Part shown: in pieces, positions 18,882-28,980 of the stretch
How the letters are laid out: every line of letters begins with the position of its first letter
How positions within the stretch are numbered: position 1 is the stretch's first letter
DNA from: Pedobacter aquatilis
GTDB taxonomy: Bacteria; Bacteroidota; Bacteroidia; Sphingobacteriales; Sphingobacteriaceae
NCBI RefSeq assembly: GCF_030409415.1
Contig: NZ_JAUFPW010000034.1
Coordinates: 124,001-188,000, forward strand
Length of the DNA: 64,000 nt
Direction of reading: 5' to 3'
Program-made: the position numbers and the translations under genes
The notes under the pieces: generated by a model
Told to the model about the DNA's origin: nothing
The model's database searches: none
What the model saw: only the letters and a program-made list of their open reading frames with translations

Positions 18882-20372
18882 TTAATTTTCTGCGCAAACT
18901 CTGGCAGCTTTAATCGCCCGGTTCCATCCCTTAATTCTTTCTGTATTATCAATTCCTTCGGTTGCGGAGAATGTTTGGTTTATTTTCCATTGCGAGCGTA
19001 TATGCTCTATACTATCCCAAAAGCCTGTTGCTAAACCAGCTAAATATGCAGCACCGATTGCAGTAACTTCAGTTACATCCGGCCTAACTACTTCGCTATT
19101 TAATAAGTCAGCTTGAAACTGCATTAATAAATCATTCGCTGTTGCACCACCATCAACCCTTAATTCGGCTATACTAACTCCGGCATCGGCTTCCATCGCT
19201 TTTAAAACATCCATCGTTTGGTATGCAATACTTTCCAGTGCTGCTCTGGCAATGTGCGATTTATTAGTACCACGAGTTAAACCCGTAATTGTACCACGGG
19301 CATGTTGATCCCAATGTGGTGCGCCTAAACCTGCAAAAGCCGGAACAATATAAACGCCTTGCGTATCACTAACTTTTTTGGCGAGTGTTTCCACATCGGC
19401 AGATTTTGAAATTAATCCCATTTCATCTCTAAGCCATTGTACAACTGCGCCACCAATAAAAATACTACCTTCTAAAGCATAATGAACTTCATTGTTGATT
19501 TTCCAGGCGATTGTGGTAAGCAGGTTATTTGCTGAAATTTTCGCTTCAGTTCCAATATTCATCAACATAAAACAACCTGTGCCATAAGTGTTTTTCACCA
19601 TGCCAACTTCGGTGCACATTTGACCAAATAATGCCGATTGCTGATCGCCCGCAATGCCTGCAATTGGAAGTTTTGCAGCGAGTATCTTTCCCGCGGTCTC
19701 ACCATAGACTTCACTTGATGATTTTACTTCGGGAAGCATCTCCATCGGAATGCCAAATAATTCAAGCAATTCATTATCCCATTCAAGCGTATGGATATTG
19801 TACAGCATAGTACGCGATGCATTTGTAACATCGGTAACATGGGTTACTCCAGCTGTCAATTTCCAAATTAGCCAAGTATCAATTGTTCCAAAAGCAAGTT
19901 TTCCTGCCTTGGCTTTTTCCATTGCGCCGTCAACATTTTCTAAAATCCATTTCGCTTTTGTTGCTGAGAAATAAGAATCAATAATTAACCCAGTTTTCTC
20001 CTGAATTTTTTCCGATAAACCTTGCGCTTTTATTTCATCGCAATAAGCAGATGTTCGTCTATCTTGCCAAACTATAGCATTATAAATCGGCGCACCAGTT
20101 TCTTTGTCCCAAACAACTGTAGTTTCACGTTGATTTGTAATTCCGATTGAATTTATTTCCTTAACAGATAATCCTGCTTTTACAATAACCTCTGCAACAA
20201 CAGAAAGCTGTGTAGACCATATTTCCATCGGATCATGCTCAACCCAACCTGCTTGCGGATATATCTGTGTAAATTCTTTTTGTGCAATGGCAACAATGCC
20301 GCCATCATGGTTAAAAATAATTGCCCTCGAACTGGTGGTTCCTTGGTCGATAGACAAGATAAACTTGCTCAT
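18882..20372 (-). CDS. glpK: Glycerol kinase
   Basis: The 496-residue FGGY-family kinase has the full standard length. Seen: the start block [21 protein letters not shown] (phosphate-binding), [52 protein letters not shown] and [18 protein letters not shown]. It makes glycerol-3-phosphate from glycerol and ATP in the cytosol. It lies 21 bp after glpD and 33 bp before glpF in one operon. Confidence 0.97.
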   Translation of the reverse strand: MSKFILSIDQGTTSSRAIIFNHDGGIVAIAQKEFTQIYPQAGWVEHDPMEIWSTQLSVVAEVIVKAGLSVKEINSIGITNQRETTVVWDKETGAPIYNAIVWQDRRTSAYCDEIKAQGLSEKIQEKTGLIIDSYFSATKAKWILENVDGAMEKAKAGKLAFGTIDTWLIWKLTAGVTHVTDVTNASRTMLYNIHTLEWDNELLELFGIPMEMLPEVKSSSEVYGETAGKILAAKLPIAGIAGDQQSALFGQMCTEVGMVKNTYGTGCFMLMNIGTEAKISANNLLTTIAWKINNEVHYALEGSIFIGGAVVQWLRDEMGLISKSADVETLAKKVSDTQGVYIVPAFAGLGAPHWDQHARGTITGLTRGTNKSHIARAALESIAYQTMDVLKAMEADAGVSIAELRVDGGATANDLLMQFQADLLNSEVVRPDVTEVTAIGAAYLAGLATGFWDSIEHIRSQWKINQTFSATEGIDNTERIKGWNRAIKAARVCAEN

Positions 20373-20393
20373 AATTCAATATTAGGTTAAGTA

Positions 20394-21983
20394 CTATTCG
20401 GTTAGAATCGCTTGCGTTTCTTTATTATTATTGTAAATGTAGTTTAGCGCCAAATTATTAAAAATTTCAATTTGGTGTTGTTCCCAATCTTTGTTGGTGT
20501 GTAACGCTTTCGCTAAAATTGAAGCGACTACAGGAGCCATTTCCATCGCAGCCCTAGCATCAATAAATAAAACCCTTAAACGTCGGCTTAAAATATCTTC
20601 AATCGTTTCGGCCATTTCATTTTGAATCGCCCAAACAACTTCTGCTTTGTTATAAGGAAAATCAGCATGTAATTTTTCACACAAATCTGGTTCATTAATC
20701 ATTAATTCTTGAATATTTGATTTATAAGAGCCATAAATATCCAAGTAGCTTCCGTCTTTAAAATCAGTACATCCATTAATTTTTAAGCTTCTTGTAATAC
20801 AATTTTTAGCAGCCAAACCACCATGAGATATAGCTAAATCAACCGTTTCTTCTGCCATGCGGCGATAAGTTGTCCATTTACCTCCCGTAATTGTAATTAA
20901 GCCTTTTGCAGATATTAGTAATTTGTGGTCGCGGCTAATTTCTTTTGTATTGTTAGCATCATTGTTAGATGGAGCAGCAAGAGGCCTTAATCCTGAGAAA
21001 ACACTTAAAATATCACTTTCAATTGGTTTTCTGTTGAAGTAAGAAGATGCAGTTGCTAATATAAAATCTACTTCTTCTTTCAAAGCTTTAGGTTCCAAAC
21101 TATGCTCATTTATTGGTGTATCTGTTGTTCCAACCAATAAGTGCTTATGCCAAGGCACTGCAAAAAGCACTCTGCCATCCGATGTTTTTGGAATCATTAA
21201 GGCAGATTTAGTATTTAAAAAACTTCTATCTAATACAATATGAACACCCTGGCTTGGACGAACCATGTTCTTAGAGTTTGGATTGTTCATTTTTAAGATG
21301 TCATCAACAAAAACCCCTGTAGCGTTAATAATTATTTTTCCTTTAAAAGCATTCTTTTTTCCTGTTAAAACATCTTCAGTTTCAATGCCTATCACTGCTT
21401 CATTTTGTTTTTGTAACGCAGTTACTTTGGTGTAATTTAATAATGTAGCCCCATAATTTATAGCAGTTTGTGCAATATTTATAGCTAATCTTGCATCATC
21501 AAATTTTCCATCGAAATAACTTATGGCGCCTTTTAAACCTTTTGATTTAATCTCAGGCATTAATTTTAAAGTTTCGTTTTTAGATAATAACTTAGATTTT
21601 CCAAAGCTATATTTGCCTGATAACCAGTCGTAAATAGTTAATCCACTTAAGTATTTAATTATTGAAAACCAACTATAACAAGGAATGATAAATTCTTCTT
21701 TATTAACTAGGTGCGCTGCATTTTGTTGAAGTAAGCCTCTTTCTTCAAGTGCATGTTTAACCAAGCTAATATCTCCTTGTGCCAAATAACGTACACCTCC
21801 ATGAACTAGTTTGGTACTCCTGCTTGATGTTCCCTTTGCAAAATCCGATTGCTCAACCAAAAGTGTCTTTAATCCACGGGTTGTTGCATCCAAAGCTGTT
21901 CCTAAGCCAGTTGCTCCTCCACCGATAATTATAATATCCCATGGCGTGTTATCTTCAATTATTGGATTATATATTCTATTCAT
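20394..21983 (-). CDS. glpD: FAD-dependent glycerol-3-phosphate dehydrogenase
   Basis: The 529-residue enzyme has an N-terminal FAD Rossmann motif (DIIIIGGGATGLGTALDATTRG), then EQSDFAKGTSSRSTKLVHGGVRYL, the substrate region DGRVLFAVPWHKHLLVGTTDTP, and a C-terminal helical domain with TGGKWTTYRRMAEETVD. It oxidises glycerol-3-phosphate to dihydroxyacetone phosphate and passes electrons to the quinone pool. It is the first gene of the glp operon, divergent from the DeoR-type regulator at 22138 across ~154 bp of AT-rich DNA that should hold both promoters. Confidence 0.95.
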   Translation of the reverse strand: MNRIYNPIIEDNTPWDIIIIGGGATGLGTALDATTRGLKTLLVEQSDFAKGTSSRSTKLVHGGVRYLAQGDISLVKHALEERGLLQQNAAHLVNKEEFIIPCYSWFSIIKYLSGLTIYDWLSGKYSFGKSKLLSKNETLKLMPEIKSKGLKGAISYFDGKFDDARLAINIAQTAINYGATLLNYTKVTALQKQNEAVIGIETEDVLTGKKNAFKGKIIINATGVFVDDILKMNNPNSKNMVRPSQGVHIVLDRSFLNTKSALMIPKTSDGRVLFAVPWHKHLLVGTTDTPINEHSLEPKALKEEVDFILATASSYFNRKPIESDILSVFSGLRPLAAPSNNDANNTKEISRDHKLLISAKGLITITGGKWTTYRRMAEETVDLAISHGGLAAKNCITRSLKINGCTDFKDGSYLDIYGSYKSNIQELMINEPDLCEKLHADFPYNKAEVVWAIQNEMAETIEDILSRRLRVLFIDARAAMEMAPVVASILAKALHTNKDWEQHQIEIFNNLALNYIYNNNKETQAILTE

Positions 21984-22137
21984 TTAAAAACAAAAGGTAA
22001 TAAAACGAAACAATACGCAATTATAAGTAATAGTAATCGAAATAATATAATATTCAGGTTAAAAAATTATTATTTTATTTATATAAATGATTTTACAAAT
22101 TGCTAATTTGTGGCGTTTAAAAACATATCTTAACATT

Positions 22138-22902
22138 ATGATAAATTTAGCTGAAAGGCACCAGTTAATTTTAAGCCGTTTACAAAGAGATCAATATATT
22201 AATGTTGTTGACTTATGTAAGGAACTGAAAGTATCTTCTGTTACGATAAGAAAGGATTTAAAACTCCTCGAAGATAAAAATCTTTTGTTTAGGACCCATG
22301 GCGGTGCCACCATGAATAATCCTTATACAGTAGATAGACCTGTTAATGAGAAAGAAAAACTTCAATCCTCAGAAAAAAATAAAATTGGTGCAGCTGCTGC
22401 TCAATTGTTAAATGAAAATGAATCAATTGTAATTGCATCAGGCACAACTGTATTATATTTTGCCAAGAATATTCCGGCTGGGGCTAACCTAACAGTTGTA
22501 ACATCTGCATTAAATGTTGCCCTAGAACTAATGAGGGAAAATAGTATAGAAGTGATACAATTGGGTGGCTTACTTAGAAAAAGCTCATCATCGGTTATGG
22601 GAAGTTATGCTGAACAGGTTTTGGGCGATTTTTATTTTAATAAGTTGTTTTTGGGGGTAGATGGTATAGATTTAGATTTCGGATTAACGACTACAAATGC
22701 AATGGAGGCACATTTAAACAGGAAAATGATTAATGTTTCTCAGAGGACAATTGTGCTTGCCGATTCGACAAAATTTGGAAAAAGAGGATTCGGAAAAATT
22801 TGTGGATTAGAAGAAATTGATCATATTATAACAGATAAGGGAATTTCTGAACAAATTGTAAAACATTTAGAAAGTTTAGGTGTTACTGTTACTATCGTAT
22901 AG
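22138..22902 (+). CDS. DeoR/GlpR-family transcriptional regulator
   Basis: The ATG at 22138 (MINLAERHQLILSRLQRDQYINVVDLCKELKVSSVTIRKDLKLLEDKNLLFRTHGGATM) gives a 254-residue protein that starts exactly at the DeoR helix-turn-helix; the open frame extends 17 codons upstream with no support. A sugar-phosphate sensor domain follows (VIASGTTVLYFAKNIP, LGGLLRKSSSSVMG, LFLGVDGIDLDFGLTTTNAMEAHLNRKM). Its divergent position next to glpD implies that it represses the glp operon and responds to glycerol-3-phosphate or a related ligand. This role is inferred from context. Confidence 0.9.
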   Translation: MINLAERHQLILSRLQRDQYINVVDLCKELKVSSVTIRKDLKLLEDKNLLFRTHGGATMNNPYTVDRPVNEKEKLQSSEKNKIGAAAAQLLNENESIVIASGTTVLYFAKNIPAGANLTVVTSALNVALELMRENSIEVIQLGGLLRKSSSSVMGSYAEQVLGDFYFNKLFLGVDGIDLDFGLTTTNAMEAHLNRKMINVSQRTIVLADSTKFGKRGFGKICGLEEIDHIITDKGISEQIVKHLESLGVTVTIV

Positions 22903-22942
22903 TAAAAATTGCGATATTTAAACCAAAACAATAATTTGAACC

Positions 22943-23335
22943 ATGTCAAAAAAACGCATACACATTTTAGAAGATGATCAAGAAATCAGAAATGTTATCG
23001 AAATTCTTTTAAAAGAGGAGGGATTTGAACTTCAACTTTCATCAACATTTTCAGAACTAAAAAAGAACATTCAGGATGCAATGCCAGATTTGTTTTTACT
23101 TGATGTAATGTTACCTGATGGAAACGGAGCTGAAATCTGCGAAGATTTAAAAACAGATATTTTTACTAAACACATCCCAATTATAGTAATGTCTGCACAG
23201 AATAACAGCGAACAAAAAGCTATAGATGCATTTGCCGATGATTATATTAGCAAACCGTTTGATATTTATGATGTTTTAGAACGCATAAACATTCAGATTA
23301 ATAAGGCGAGAGAAGGTAAAGAAGCCAAAGCTTAG
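22943..23335 (+). CDS. Stand-alone response regulator receiver (CheY-like)
   Basis: The 130-residue protein is one receiver domain: acidic residues D11-D12, phospho-acceptor D54 in LFLLDVMLPDGNG, switch S84 (IVMSAQNN), and K104 (SKPF), with a short basic tail. No output domain is present. It follows the glp regulator by 40 bp and could share its transcript. It is a paralogue of the receiver at 13914-14276. Confidence 0.9.
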   Translation: MSKKRIHILEDDQEIRNVIEILLKEEGFELQLSSTFSELKKNIQDAMPDLFLLDVMLPDGNGAEICEDLKTDIFTKHIPIIVMSAQNNSEQKAIDAFADDYISKPFDIYDVLERINIQINKAREGKEAKA

Positions 23336-23350
23336 TGCTTCTGCATAAAT

Positions 23351-23387
23351 AAAAAAAGGGATTTGCTTCTGGCAAATCCCTTTTTTT
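23351..23387. terminator. Bidirectional terminator between the receiver gene and a convergent lipoprotein gene
   Basis: A perfect 16-bp stem, 23351-23366 with 23372-23387 (core GGGATTTGC / GCAAATCCC), closed by TTCTG and flanked by seven A and seven T. The stop of the minus-strand gene lies inside the T run. Confidence 0.9.
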
Positions 23388-23721
23388 ATTTAAGGTCCTT
23401 AACTATATCACCCTCTAAATTACTGATAAGGACGACAATATCATCAATTTGGTTGGCTGATTTCAATTCGGTTGGCTTTTCTACGCTAAATAAAAACTTT
23501 AACCCTCTAAAATCAATCAATCGTTGAGTAGAAGTATAATAGTATAAGCCACCTGCTTCAATATATCTAACGTACCAGTATAAAGTTTCGGGCTCGTTAG
23601 TATTTGCGTTTAATATTTTTGTAGTGTAAACATTAAGTTTAATAGCATCTGCAGTTGGAATGGATTTTTTACAAGCATTGAATGTTAATAGAAGTACTAT
23701 AGCGATAATTATTTTTCTCAT
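23386..23721 (-). CDS. Small lipoprotein of unknown function
   Basis: Start chosen at MRKIIIAIVLLLTFNACKK (23721), which gives a clean type II signal peptide with lipobox FNAC; an in-frame ATG 7 codons earlier (23742) would add MKPFLKF. The mature part (~95 residues) has strands such as AIKLNVYTTKILN and LYWYVRYIEAGGLYYYTSTQRLIDFRGLKFLFSVEKP. I do not recognise the family. It is monocistronic and convergent with the receiver gene, sharing its terminator. Confidence 0.7.
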   Translation of the reverse strand: MRKIIIAIVLLLTFNACKKSIPTADAIKLNVYTTKILNANTNEPETLYWYVRYIEAGGLYYYTSTQRLIDFRGLKFLFSVEKPTELKSANQIDDIVVLISNLEGDIVKDLK

Positions 23722-23806
23722 AAATTTTAAAAATGGTTTCAAAAATAATAAAAACTATCATTGAAACTACTCTTAATGAATTAGGTGCAGGATTGACCTG
23801 AATTTA

Positions 23807-25003
23807 TTAGTTTAAAAGATTAAAGCATTGATTTGCAATTTCAAATTCCTCATTTGTTGGTATAACTAAAACCTCAACCTTTGCATTATCATTATTAATA
23901 TTTAACAGTTCGCCCTTAAAATTTTTATTTTTAGCTACATCAATAGTTATCCCTAAATAATCTAGGTTTTTACATACTGAAAATCTCATTTCGGCATCAT
24001 TTTCTCCAACACCAGCAGTAAATACCAGGGCATCAACTCCGTTTAAAATAGCCACATAAGCTCCAATAAATTTTTTGATTCTATATGCGTAAATTTCAAG
24101 TGCAAGTTTAGCAGTTTCATTGCCTTCTTTAACCAGTTTATTTATGTCTCGCATATCGCTGGAGCCACCAACGCCTAGTAAACCGGATTGTTTATTTAAT
24201 AAGGTACTCAGTTGTTCAAGCGTATATCCAGAATGTTCCATTAAATGAAAAATAACAGATGGATCTATATCTCCTGATCTGGTTCCCATCATTAAGCCAC
24301 TCAACGGACCAAAGCCCATGCTTGTATCTACAGATTTTCCGTTTTTTATTGCAGTTATGCTACACCCATTCCCTAGGTGAACGCTGATGATTTTCGAATC
24401 TACCTTATCAAGATATTTAGCAGCTTGTTCACTAACATATTTGTGGCTTGTACCATGAAAACCATAAACTCTAATGCCATGTTCTTTGTAATACCATTCA
24501 GGAATTGCATAGCGATATGCGTTTTGAGAGATGGTTTGATGAAATGCGGTATCAAAAACGGCAATTTGCTTTGCCGATTGAAAAGTTTGTTCTGCAACTT
24601 CAATACACTTATAATTTACGGGGTTATGCAAAGGAGCCAGAGAAAATAATTTCTTAATCTGATGCTTTACTTCGTCATCTATGATTGTTGCGCCGGTAAA
24701 ATGTTCTCCACCATGCACTACACGATGACCAACGGCTGCAATATCATCTGGACTTGTAATTACTGCATTTTCTCCTTCTGATAACAAGCTCAAAACCTGC
24801 TTTAAACCTTCTCCATGGTTTGATATAAAACCATCTTTTTCTATTATAATTTTTTCTCCGCTAGGAAAAACAGAATGTTTTATAAAAGAACCTTCGATAC
24901 CGATACGCTCTACCAAACCACTGCAAACGGGTTTCGGGCTAGGCATTTTAAATAATTGATATTTGATGGAACTGCTTCCAGAATTGATAACTAAAATATT
25001 CAT
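23807..25003 (-). CDS. ackA: Acetate kinase
   Basis: The 398-residue enzyme has the family length and signatures: NILVINSGSSSIKYQLF at the start, VGHRVVHGGEHF, VFDTAFHQTI, YGFHGTSHKYV, HLGNGCSITAIKNGKSVDTSMGFGPLSGLMMGTRSGDIDP, and FTAGVGEND. It converts acetyl phosphate and ADP to acetate and ATP. It follows pta on the minus strand after 91 bp, so both steps of the acetyl-CoA to acetate route are together. Confidence 0.97.
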   Translation of the reverse strand: MNILVINSGSSSIKYQLFKMPSPKPVCSGLVERIGIEGSFIKHSVFPSGEKIIIEKDGFISNHGEGLKQVLSLLSEGENAVITSPDDIAAVGHRVVHGGEHFTGATIIDDEVKHQIKKLFSLAPLHNPVNYKCIEVAEQTFQSAKQIAVFDTAFHQTISQNAYRYAIPEWYYKEHGIRVYGFHGTSHKYVSEQAAKYLDKVDSKIISVHLGNGCSITAIKNGKSVDTSMGFGPLSGLMMGTRSGDIDPSVIFHLMEHSGYTLEQLSTLLNKQSGLLGVGGSSDMRDINKLVKEGNETAKLALEIYAYRIKKFIGAYVAILNGVDALVFTAGVGENDAEMRFSVCKNLDYLGITIDVAKNKNFKGELLNINNDNAKVEVLVIPTNEEFEIANQCFNLLN

Positions 25004-25094
25004 TTGTAGATATTTCTTGCTTTTTAAAGATCAAATGGAATAAGCCACATATCTTCATTTGCATTTTTTATTATGGTAAATTGCTATTTTATAA

Positions 25095-27185
25095 TTACAT
25101 TATATCCTGACATTGAATTGCAGTGATAACCACTGTATTAAAAATATCGTCTACAGTACAGCCTCTGCTTAAATCATTTATAGGCTTATTTAATCCTTGC
25201 AGCATTGGACCAATTGCTAATGCACCCGTTTCTCTTTGCACCGCCTTATAGGTATTATTTCCAGTATTCAAATCAGGAAAAATTAACACGCTTGCTCTTC
25301 CGGCAACTTCAGAACCTGGTAATTTTTGTTTTCCAACCAATGGGTCAACTGCTGCGTCATATTGTATAGGGCCTTCAATTTTCAATTTTGGATGTTTGGC
25401 TCTAACAATTGCAGTTGCTTCTCGTACACGTTCAACATCTTCGCCTTCACCAGAGCTTCCTGAAGAATAGGAGAGCATTGCAATTCTTGGCTCGATACCA
25501 AATTTAGCGCTGCTTTCTGCTGATGAAATAGCAATTTCTGCCAATTGTTGCGCTGTTGGGTTAGGGTTGACTGCACAATCGCCAAAAATGGCTACACGCT
25601 CTGGTAAACACATAAAAAATATTGATGAAACGACAGAAACACCTGGCTTAGTTTTAACAAACTGTAAAGCTGGCCTGATGGTGTGTTGAGTAGTGTGAAC
25701 TGCTCCAGAAACCATTCCATCTGCATCGCCTTTGTAAACCATCATTGTGCCGAAATAAGATACATCAGTCATCATATCTCTAGCCATTTCCATATTCACA
25801 TTTTTGTTCTTACGTAGTTCATACAAAGTTTCCACATAATCATCATATTGAGTTGATTGAGTAGGGTTGTGTATGTTTATGGTGTTTACATCTAAATTAA
25901 GTCCTAATCTTTTAATTGATGTACCAATCTCTACTGGGTCTCCCAATAATGTGATATTTACTATATCCTGAGCAATTAATTTTTCTACGGCTTTTAGTAT
26001 TCTTTCGTCATTTCCTTCGGGCAGTACAATGTGCTTTTTATCTCTTTTAGCCCATTTAACCAAATTATATTGAAACATGTGTGGTGTAATACCTTGGTAA
26101 CTAAAAGTGATAATTTTATCATCAAGCGCTTTAATATCTACATATTTCTCAAATAGTTCTATAGCAACAGCAATTTTCTTTTTATTATCTATCGTTATTT
26201 TTGAATGAATAGAACCAATCGCAGTCGTTGTTTCGAAGGTGCCTTTCTGTACAGAAATAATCGGAATTATGGTTTGCAAACCTTCAATAAGTTTTATCAT
26301 TGGTTCATCTGGCAAACTTCCGGCAGTTAATACAATTCCAGCAATTTTTGGGTAATTGGCTGATAAATTTGCTTGTAAGGAACCGATAATAATATCACCT
26401 CTATCGCCTGGAGTTACAATGAGCAAATTATCCTTAATATGCCTTAGAAAATTTGGCAACATCATAGCTCCGGTAACAAAATTATCAACCTGGTTTTCCA
26501 TTAAATCAGCTCCAAATAACACTTCTGCACCTAAAGTTTCTGTAATTTCCTTCATTGTTGGGCTTTGCAAGCTACTTTCTATTGGTATTACAGCAATTAA
26601 TAATTCTGGGGGCAATTGATTGGTTAATGCTTGTTTTATACGATCAGCTTCATCCGCATTGACCATATTTGCAACAACACCTAAAACCTGAACATCTCTC
26701 AATAGGAAATTTCTATATATGTTTATTGCCGATTTAAAAAGCTGACTTGCAGTTTTATTCTTACCTGATACAACAATTAAAACCGGTGCGCCAAGGTTTT
26801 TGGCTACCAAAGCGTTCGATTCAAATTCAAAAGCCATTCCTTCTCCAAGAAAATCACTTCCTTCAATTACGGTAAAATCATAATTATCTTCTAATTTTTT
26901 ATACTTAGTGATAATTGTATTAATGATATCACCACTGTTTTGATGCTCATGCAACATATCTTGCCTATTAAAAGCAAACGCATCTTCATACTTAACAGGT
27001 AGTGAAAAATAATCGAGCATGGCTTCTACATGCTTGTCTTTTTGACTGGCATCATCTTGTGCAATAATCGGCTTGAAATACCCAACCTTTTGTGTTTTAG
27101 CAAGCAACATATTAATCATTCCAAAGGCAATAACAGATTTTCCGGTATACGGTTCTGCAGAAGCAATGAAGATATTCTTAGTCAT
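25095..27185 (-). CDS. pta: Phosphate acetyltransferase (long form)
   Basis: This 696-residue protein is the long, E. coli-like Pta. Residues ~1-200 are a P-loop, dethiobiotin synthetase-like domain (FIASAEPYTGKSVIAFGMINML); ~210-325 a DRTGG domain (TPGDRGDIIIGSLQANLSANYPKIAGIVLTAG); ~370-690 the catalytic phosphotransacetylase domain (KHIVLPEGNDERILKAVEKL, DGMVSGAVHTTQHTIRPALQ, SIFFMCLP, DCAVNPNPTAQQLAEIAI, FPDLNTGNNTYKAVQR). It makes acetyl phosphate from acetyl-CoA. It is the first gene before ackA. Confidence 0.97.
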   Translation of the reverse strand: MTKNIFIASAEPYTGKSVIAFGMINMLLAKTQKVGYFKPIIAQDDASQKDKHVEAMLDYFSLPVKYEDAFAFNRQDMLHEHQNSGDIINTIITKYKKLEDNYDFTVIEGSDFLGEGMAFEFESNALVAKNLGAPVLIVVSGKNKTASQLFKSAINIYRNFLLRDVQVLGVVANMVNADEADRIKQALTNQLPPELLIAVIPIESSLQSPTMKEITETLGAEVLFGADLMENQVDNFVTGAMMLPNFLRHIKDNLLIVTPGDRGDIIIGSLQANLSANYPKIAGIVLTAGSLPDEPMIKLIEGLQTIIPIISVQKGTFETTTAIGSIHSKITIDNKKKIAVAIELFEKYVDIKALDDKIITFSYQGITPHMFQYNLVKWAKRDKKHIVLPEGNDERILKAVEKLIAQDIVNITLLGDPVEIGTSIKRLGLNLDVNTINIHNPTQSTQYDDYVETLYELRKNKNVNMEMARDMMTDVSYFGTMMVYKGDADGMVSGAVHTTQHTIRPALQFVKTKPGVSVVSSIFFMCLPERVAIFGDCAVNPNPTAQQLAEIAISSAESSAKFGIEPRIAMLSYSSGSSGEGEDVERVREATAIVRAKHPKLKIEGPIQYDAAVDPLVGKQKLPGSEVAGRASVLIFPDLNTGNNTYKAVQRETGALAIGPMLQGLNKPINDLSRGCTVDDIFNTVVITAIQCQDIM

Positions 27186-27341
27186 AACGAAAAGTAATTT
27201 TTATAGATAAACCAATTATCGGCAAGATAGTTGGAAAAATTCATAAAGCGCTTTGTTAATTGAAATTCTATTTAGAATAGTTCTAAATAATTTATGTATT
27301 TGCGAAATTATTTAAAACTTAAGAATCTAAAAGGAAAGCTC

Positions 27342-27377
27342 AAAAAAAAATCCTGAAATCTTTCGATTCAGGATTTT
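27342..27377 (-). terminator. Rho-independent terminator after tRNA-Ser
   Basis: On the minus strand a stem of about 13 bp (core AAAATCCTGAA with one bulged base, GAAA-type loop) ends in a run of nine T. It starts about 15 bp downstream of the tRNA 3' end. Confidence 0.85.
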
Positions 27378-27391
27378 CCTAGCTTTTAAAG

Positions 27392-27476
27392 CGGAAAGCG
27401 AGGGATTCGAACCCCCGGACCTATGACAGTCAACAGTTTTCAAGACTGCCGCATTCGACCACTCTGCCAGCTTTCC
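27392..27476 (-). tRNA. tRNA-Ser (anticodon UGA)
   Basis: The 85-nt gene folds into a type II tRNA. The acceptor stem is GGAAAGC / GCTTTCC with G discriminator; the anticodon loop CTTGAAA gives UGA; the variable arm is long, as in serine tRNAs; the T-arm is GGGGGTTCGAATCCC-like. The 3' CCA is not encoded. No integration-type direct repeat of its 3' end was seen nearby. Confidence 0.95.
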
Positions 27477-27572
27477 GGAGGCAAAAGTACAAACTCTGGT
27501 TAAATCTGCAAACTATGATGAACTTTTTTTTATATAAAATTGATAATTGCTTAACACAGAGGAAGAAAAAAA

Positions 27573-28562
27573 TTATTTCTTGGAAATGTTTTCCTCAATT
27601 GGAGCAGTTTTTTTGAATAAGTTAAAGTTAGGGCGGATAATTTTTACACTTCTTTTGCTAACATCAACACTAGCATTTAACTCAAAACCGATTAATAAAA
27701 TTAGCGAATTAAGGTAAAGCCAAATCATTACAACAATTAAAGTCCCGATGGAGCCGTAAACTTTGTTGTAAGAACCAAAGTTATTGATATAGAATGAAAA
27801 TCCCCAGATTGTTAAAAAAGCTAAAATTGTAGCCAGCCAAGAACCCGCACTAAACAACTTCCATTTTTTTGCATGCGATGGTCCATACCGATAAAGTATA
27901 GAAATTGTGATGAAATAAAGCGCAGCCAGTAAAGTCCATCGAGTTAACTGTATCGCATAAACAGCCAAACTATCTTTGATGTGAAGTTCTGTTTTAATGT
28001 AATTTAAAAGTACTTCTCCAATTGCCATTGCACTAATGCAAATGATAATTGAGAAAAAAATTATCATGGTTAAAATTAAAGCTACCATTCTTTGTCTTAA
28101 CCAACCTCTGGTTTCGATTACCAATGATGCTTTGTTAAATGCTTTCATCAGGTTTTGAACACCGTTCGTTGCAAAAAATATAGCCGATAAAAAACCGAAC
28201 GATAATAAACCCCTGTTTTGGTTTTTAATAATGTCTTTTAAAGTAGTTTCGAATGCCTCGAATGCATTGTGTGGTAAAATCAGTTCGATTAGGCTCAAAA
28301 GTTTATCCTGAAAGCCAGAAATAGGTATGAATGGAATTAATGTAAATAGAAAGATGATGCTCGGAAATATGGCAAGCATGAAACTGTAAGCCAAAGACGA
28401 TGATTTGTTTACAAGCGATTCTTTTTTTATCTCTCTAAAAAAGAAAGTTGCAACTGTAAAAAGGGGTAGAGGGCTAAAACCAGGCAACACGCAAACTTTA
28501 GTCCACGCTATAAATTTAGTGTAGAACCTGAAGTTTAATAATTGCCTGTGTAACCATTCCAT
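27573..28562 (-). CDS. YihY/BrkB-family inner membrane protein
   Basis: The 329-residue protein has six hydrophobic segments and the family features SLAYSFMLAIFPSIIFLFTLIPFIP near the start and NKVYGSIGTLIVVMIWLYLNSLILLIGFELNA near the end. A charged C-terminal tail (KRSVKIIRPNFNLFKK) is cytosolic. The family was once called ribonuclease BN in error; its role is still unclear. It lies 7 bp after the thioesterase gene and closes the PASTA-mltG-thioesterase-yihY minus-strand run. Confidence 0.88.
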   Translation of the reverse strand: MEWLHRQLLNFRFYTKFIAWTKVCVLPGFSPLPLFTVATFFFREIKKESLVNKSSSLAYSFMLAIFPSIIFLFTLIPFIPISGFQDKLLSLIELILPHNAFEAFETTLKDIIKNQNRGLLSFGFLSAIFFATNGVQNLMKAFNKASLVIETRGWLRQRMVALILTMIIFFSIIICISAMAIGEVLLNYIKTELHIKDSLAVYAIQLTRWTLLAALYFITISILYRYGPSHAKKWKLFSAGSWLATILAFLTIWGFSFYINNFGSYNKVYGSIGTLIVVMIWLYLNSLILLIGFELNASVDVSKRSVKIIRPNFNLFKKTAPIEENISKK

Positions 28563-28569
28563 TAATTAT

Positions 28570-28980
28570 TTATACAAAGTGAGGCGTAACCCCAGCCATA
28601 AAATTTTTAGGCGGATGGCACGGTCTTCTGGTTGTTTTATCTACAAAAACCAGAACCGTTTTGCCAATGTTAATTAATTCTTCTTCTTCGTTGTAAATTT
28701 CATATTCAACATTAAGCCTTACTGTTGGAAGTTCTTTTACAATAGATTTAACTGTTAAAACCTGGTTGTAAAGTGCAGGTTTTAAAAACTTCGATTGTAA
28801 TTCTAATAGGGGTAGCATAACACCTTCAGCTTCCATTGATTCGTAAGTTATACCAGAACAAGCTTCAAAACATTCAGTTCTGGCTATTTCATAGTATAGA
28901 GCATAGTTTCCATGATGAACAACACCCATTTGGTCGGTTTCCGCATAGCGAACTTTAACCTTTGTTTCGTGTACAAACAT
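28570..28980 (-). CDS. Acyl-CoA thioesterase (4-hydroxybenzoyl-CoA thioesterase/YbgC type hotdog fold)
   Basis: The 136-residue protein has the YbgC-like hotdog core: VRYAETDQMGVVHHGNYALYYEIARTECFE, with the catalytic Asp in ETDQMGVVHHGNY, and VEYEIYNEEEELINIGKTVLVFVD. It splits acyl-CoA thioesters; the substrate is unknown. Its start codon overlaps the mltG stop by one base (TAATG), so the two are translationally coupled. Confidence 0.9.
   Translation of the reverse strand: MFVHETKVKVRYAETDQMGVVHHGNYALYYEIARTECFEACSGITYESMEAEGVMLPLLELQSKFLKPALYNQVLTVKSIVKELPTVRLNVEYEIYNEEEELINIGKTVLVFVDKTTRRPCHPPKNFMAGVTPHFV

Noticed and set aside
27392-27476. tRNA-Ser as an integration site of a mobile island
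   Set aside because: No integrase gene and no repeat of the tRNA 3' end were found on either side; both flanks hold core genes.
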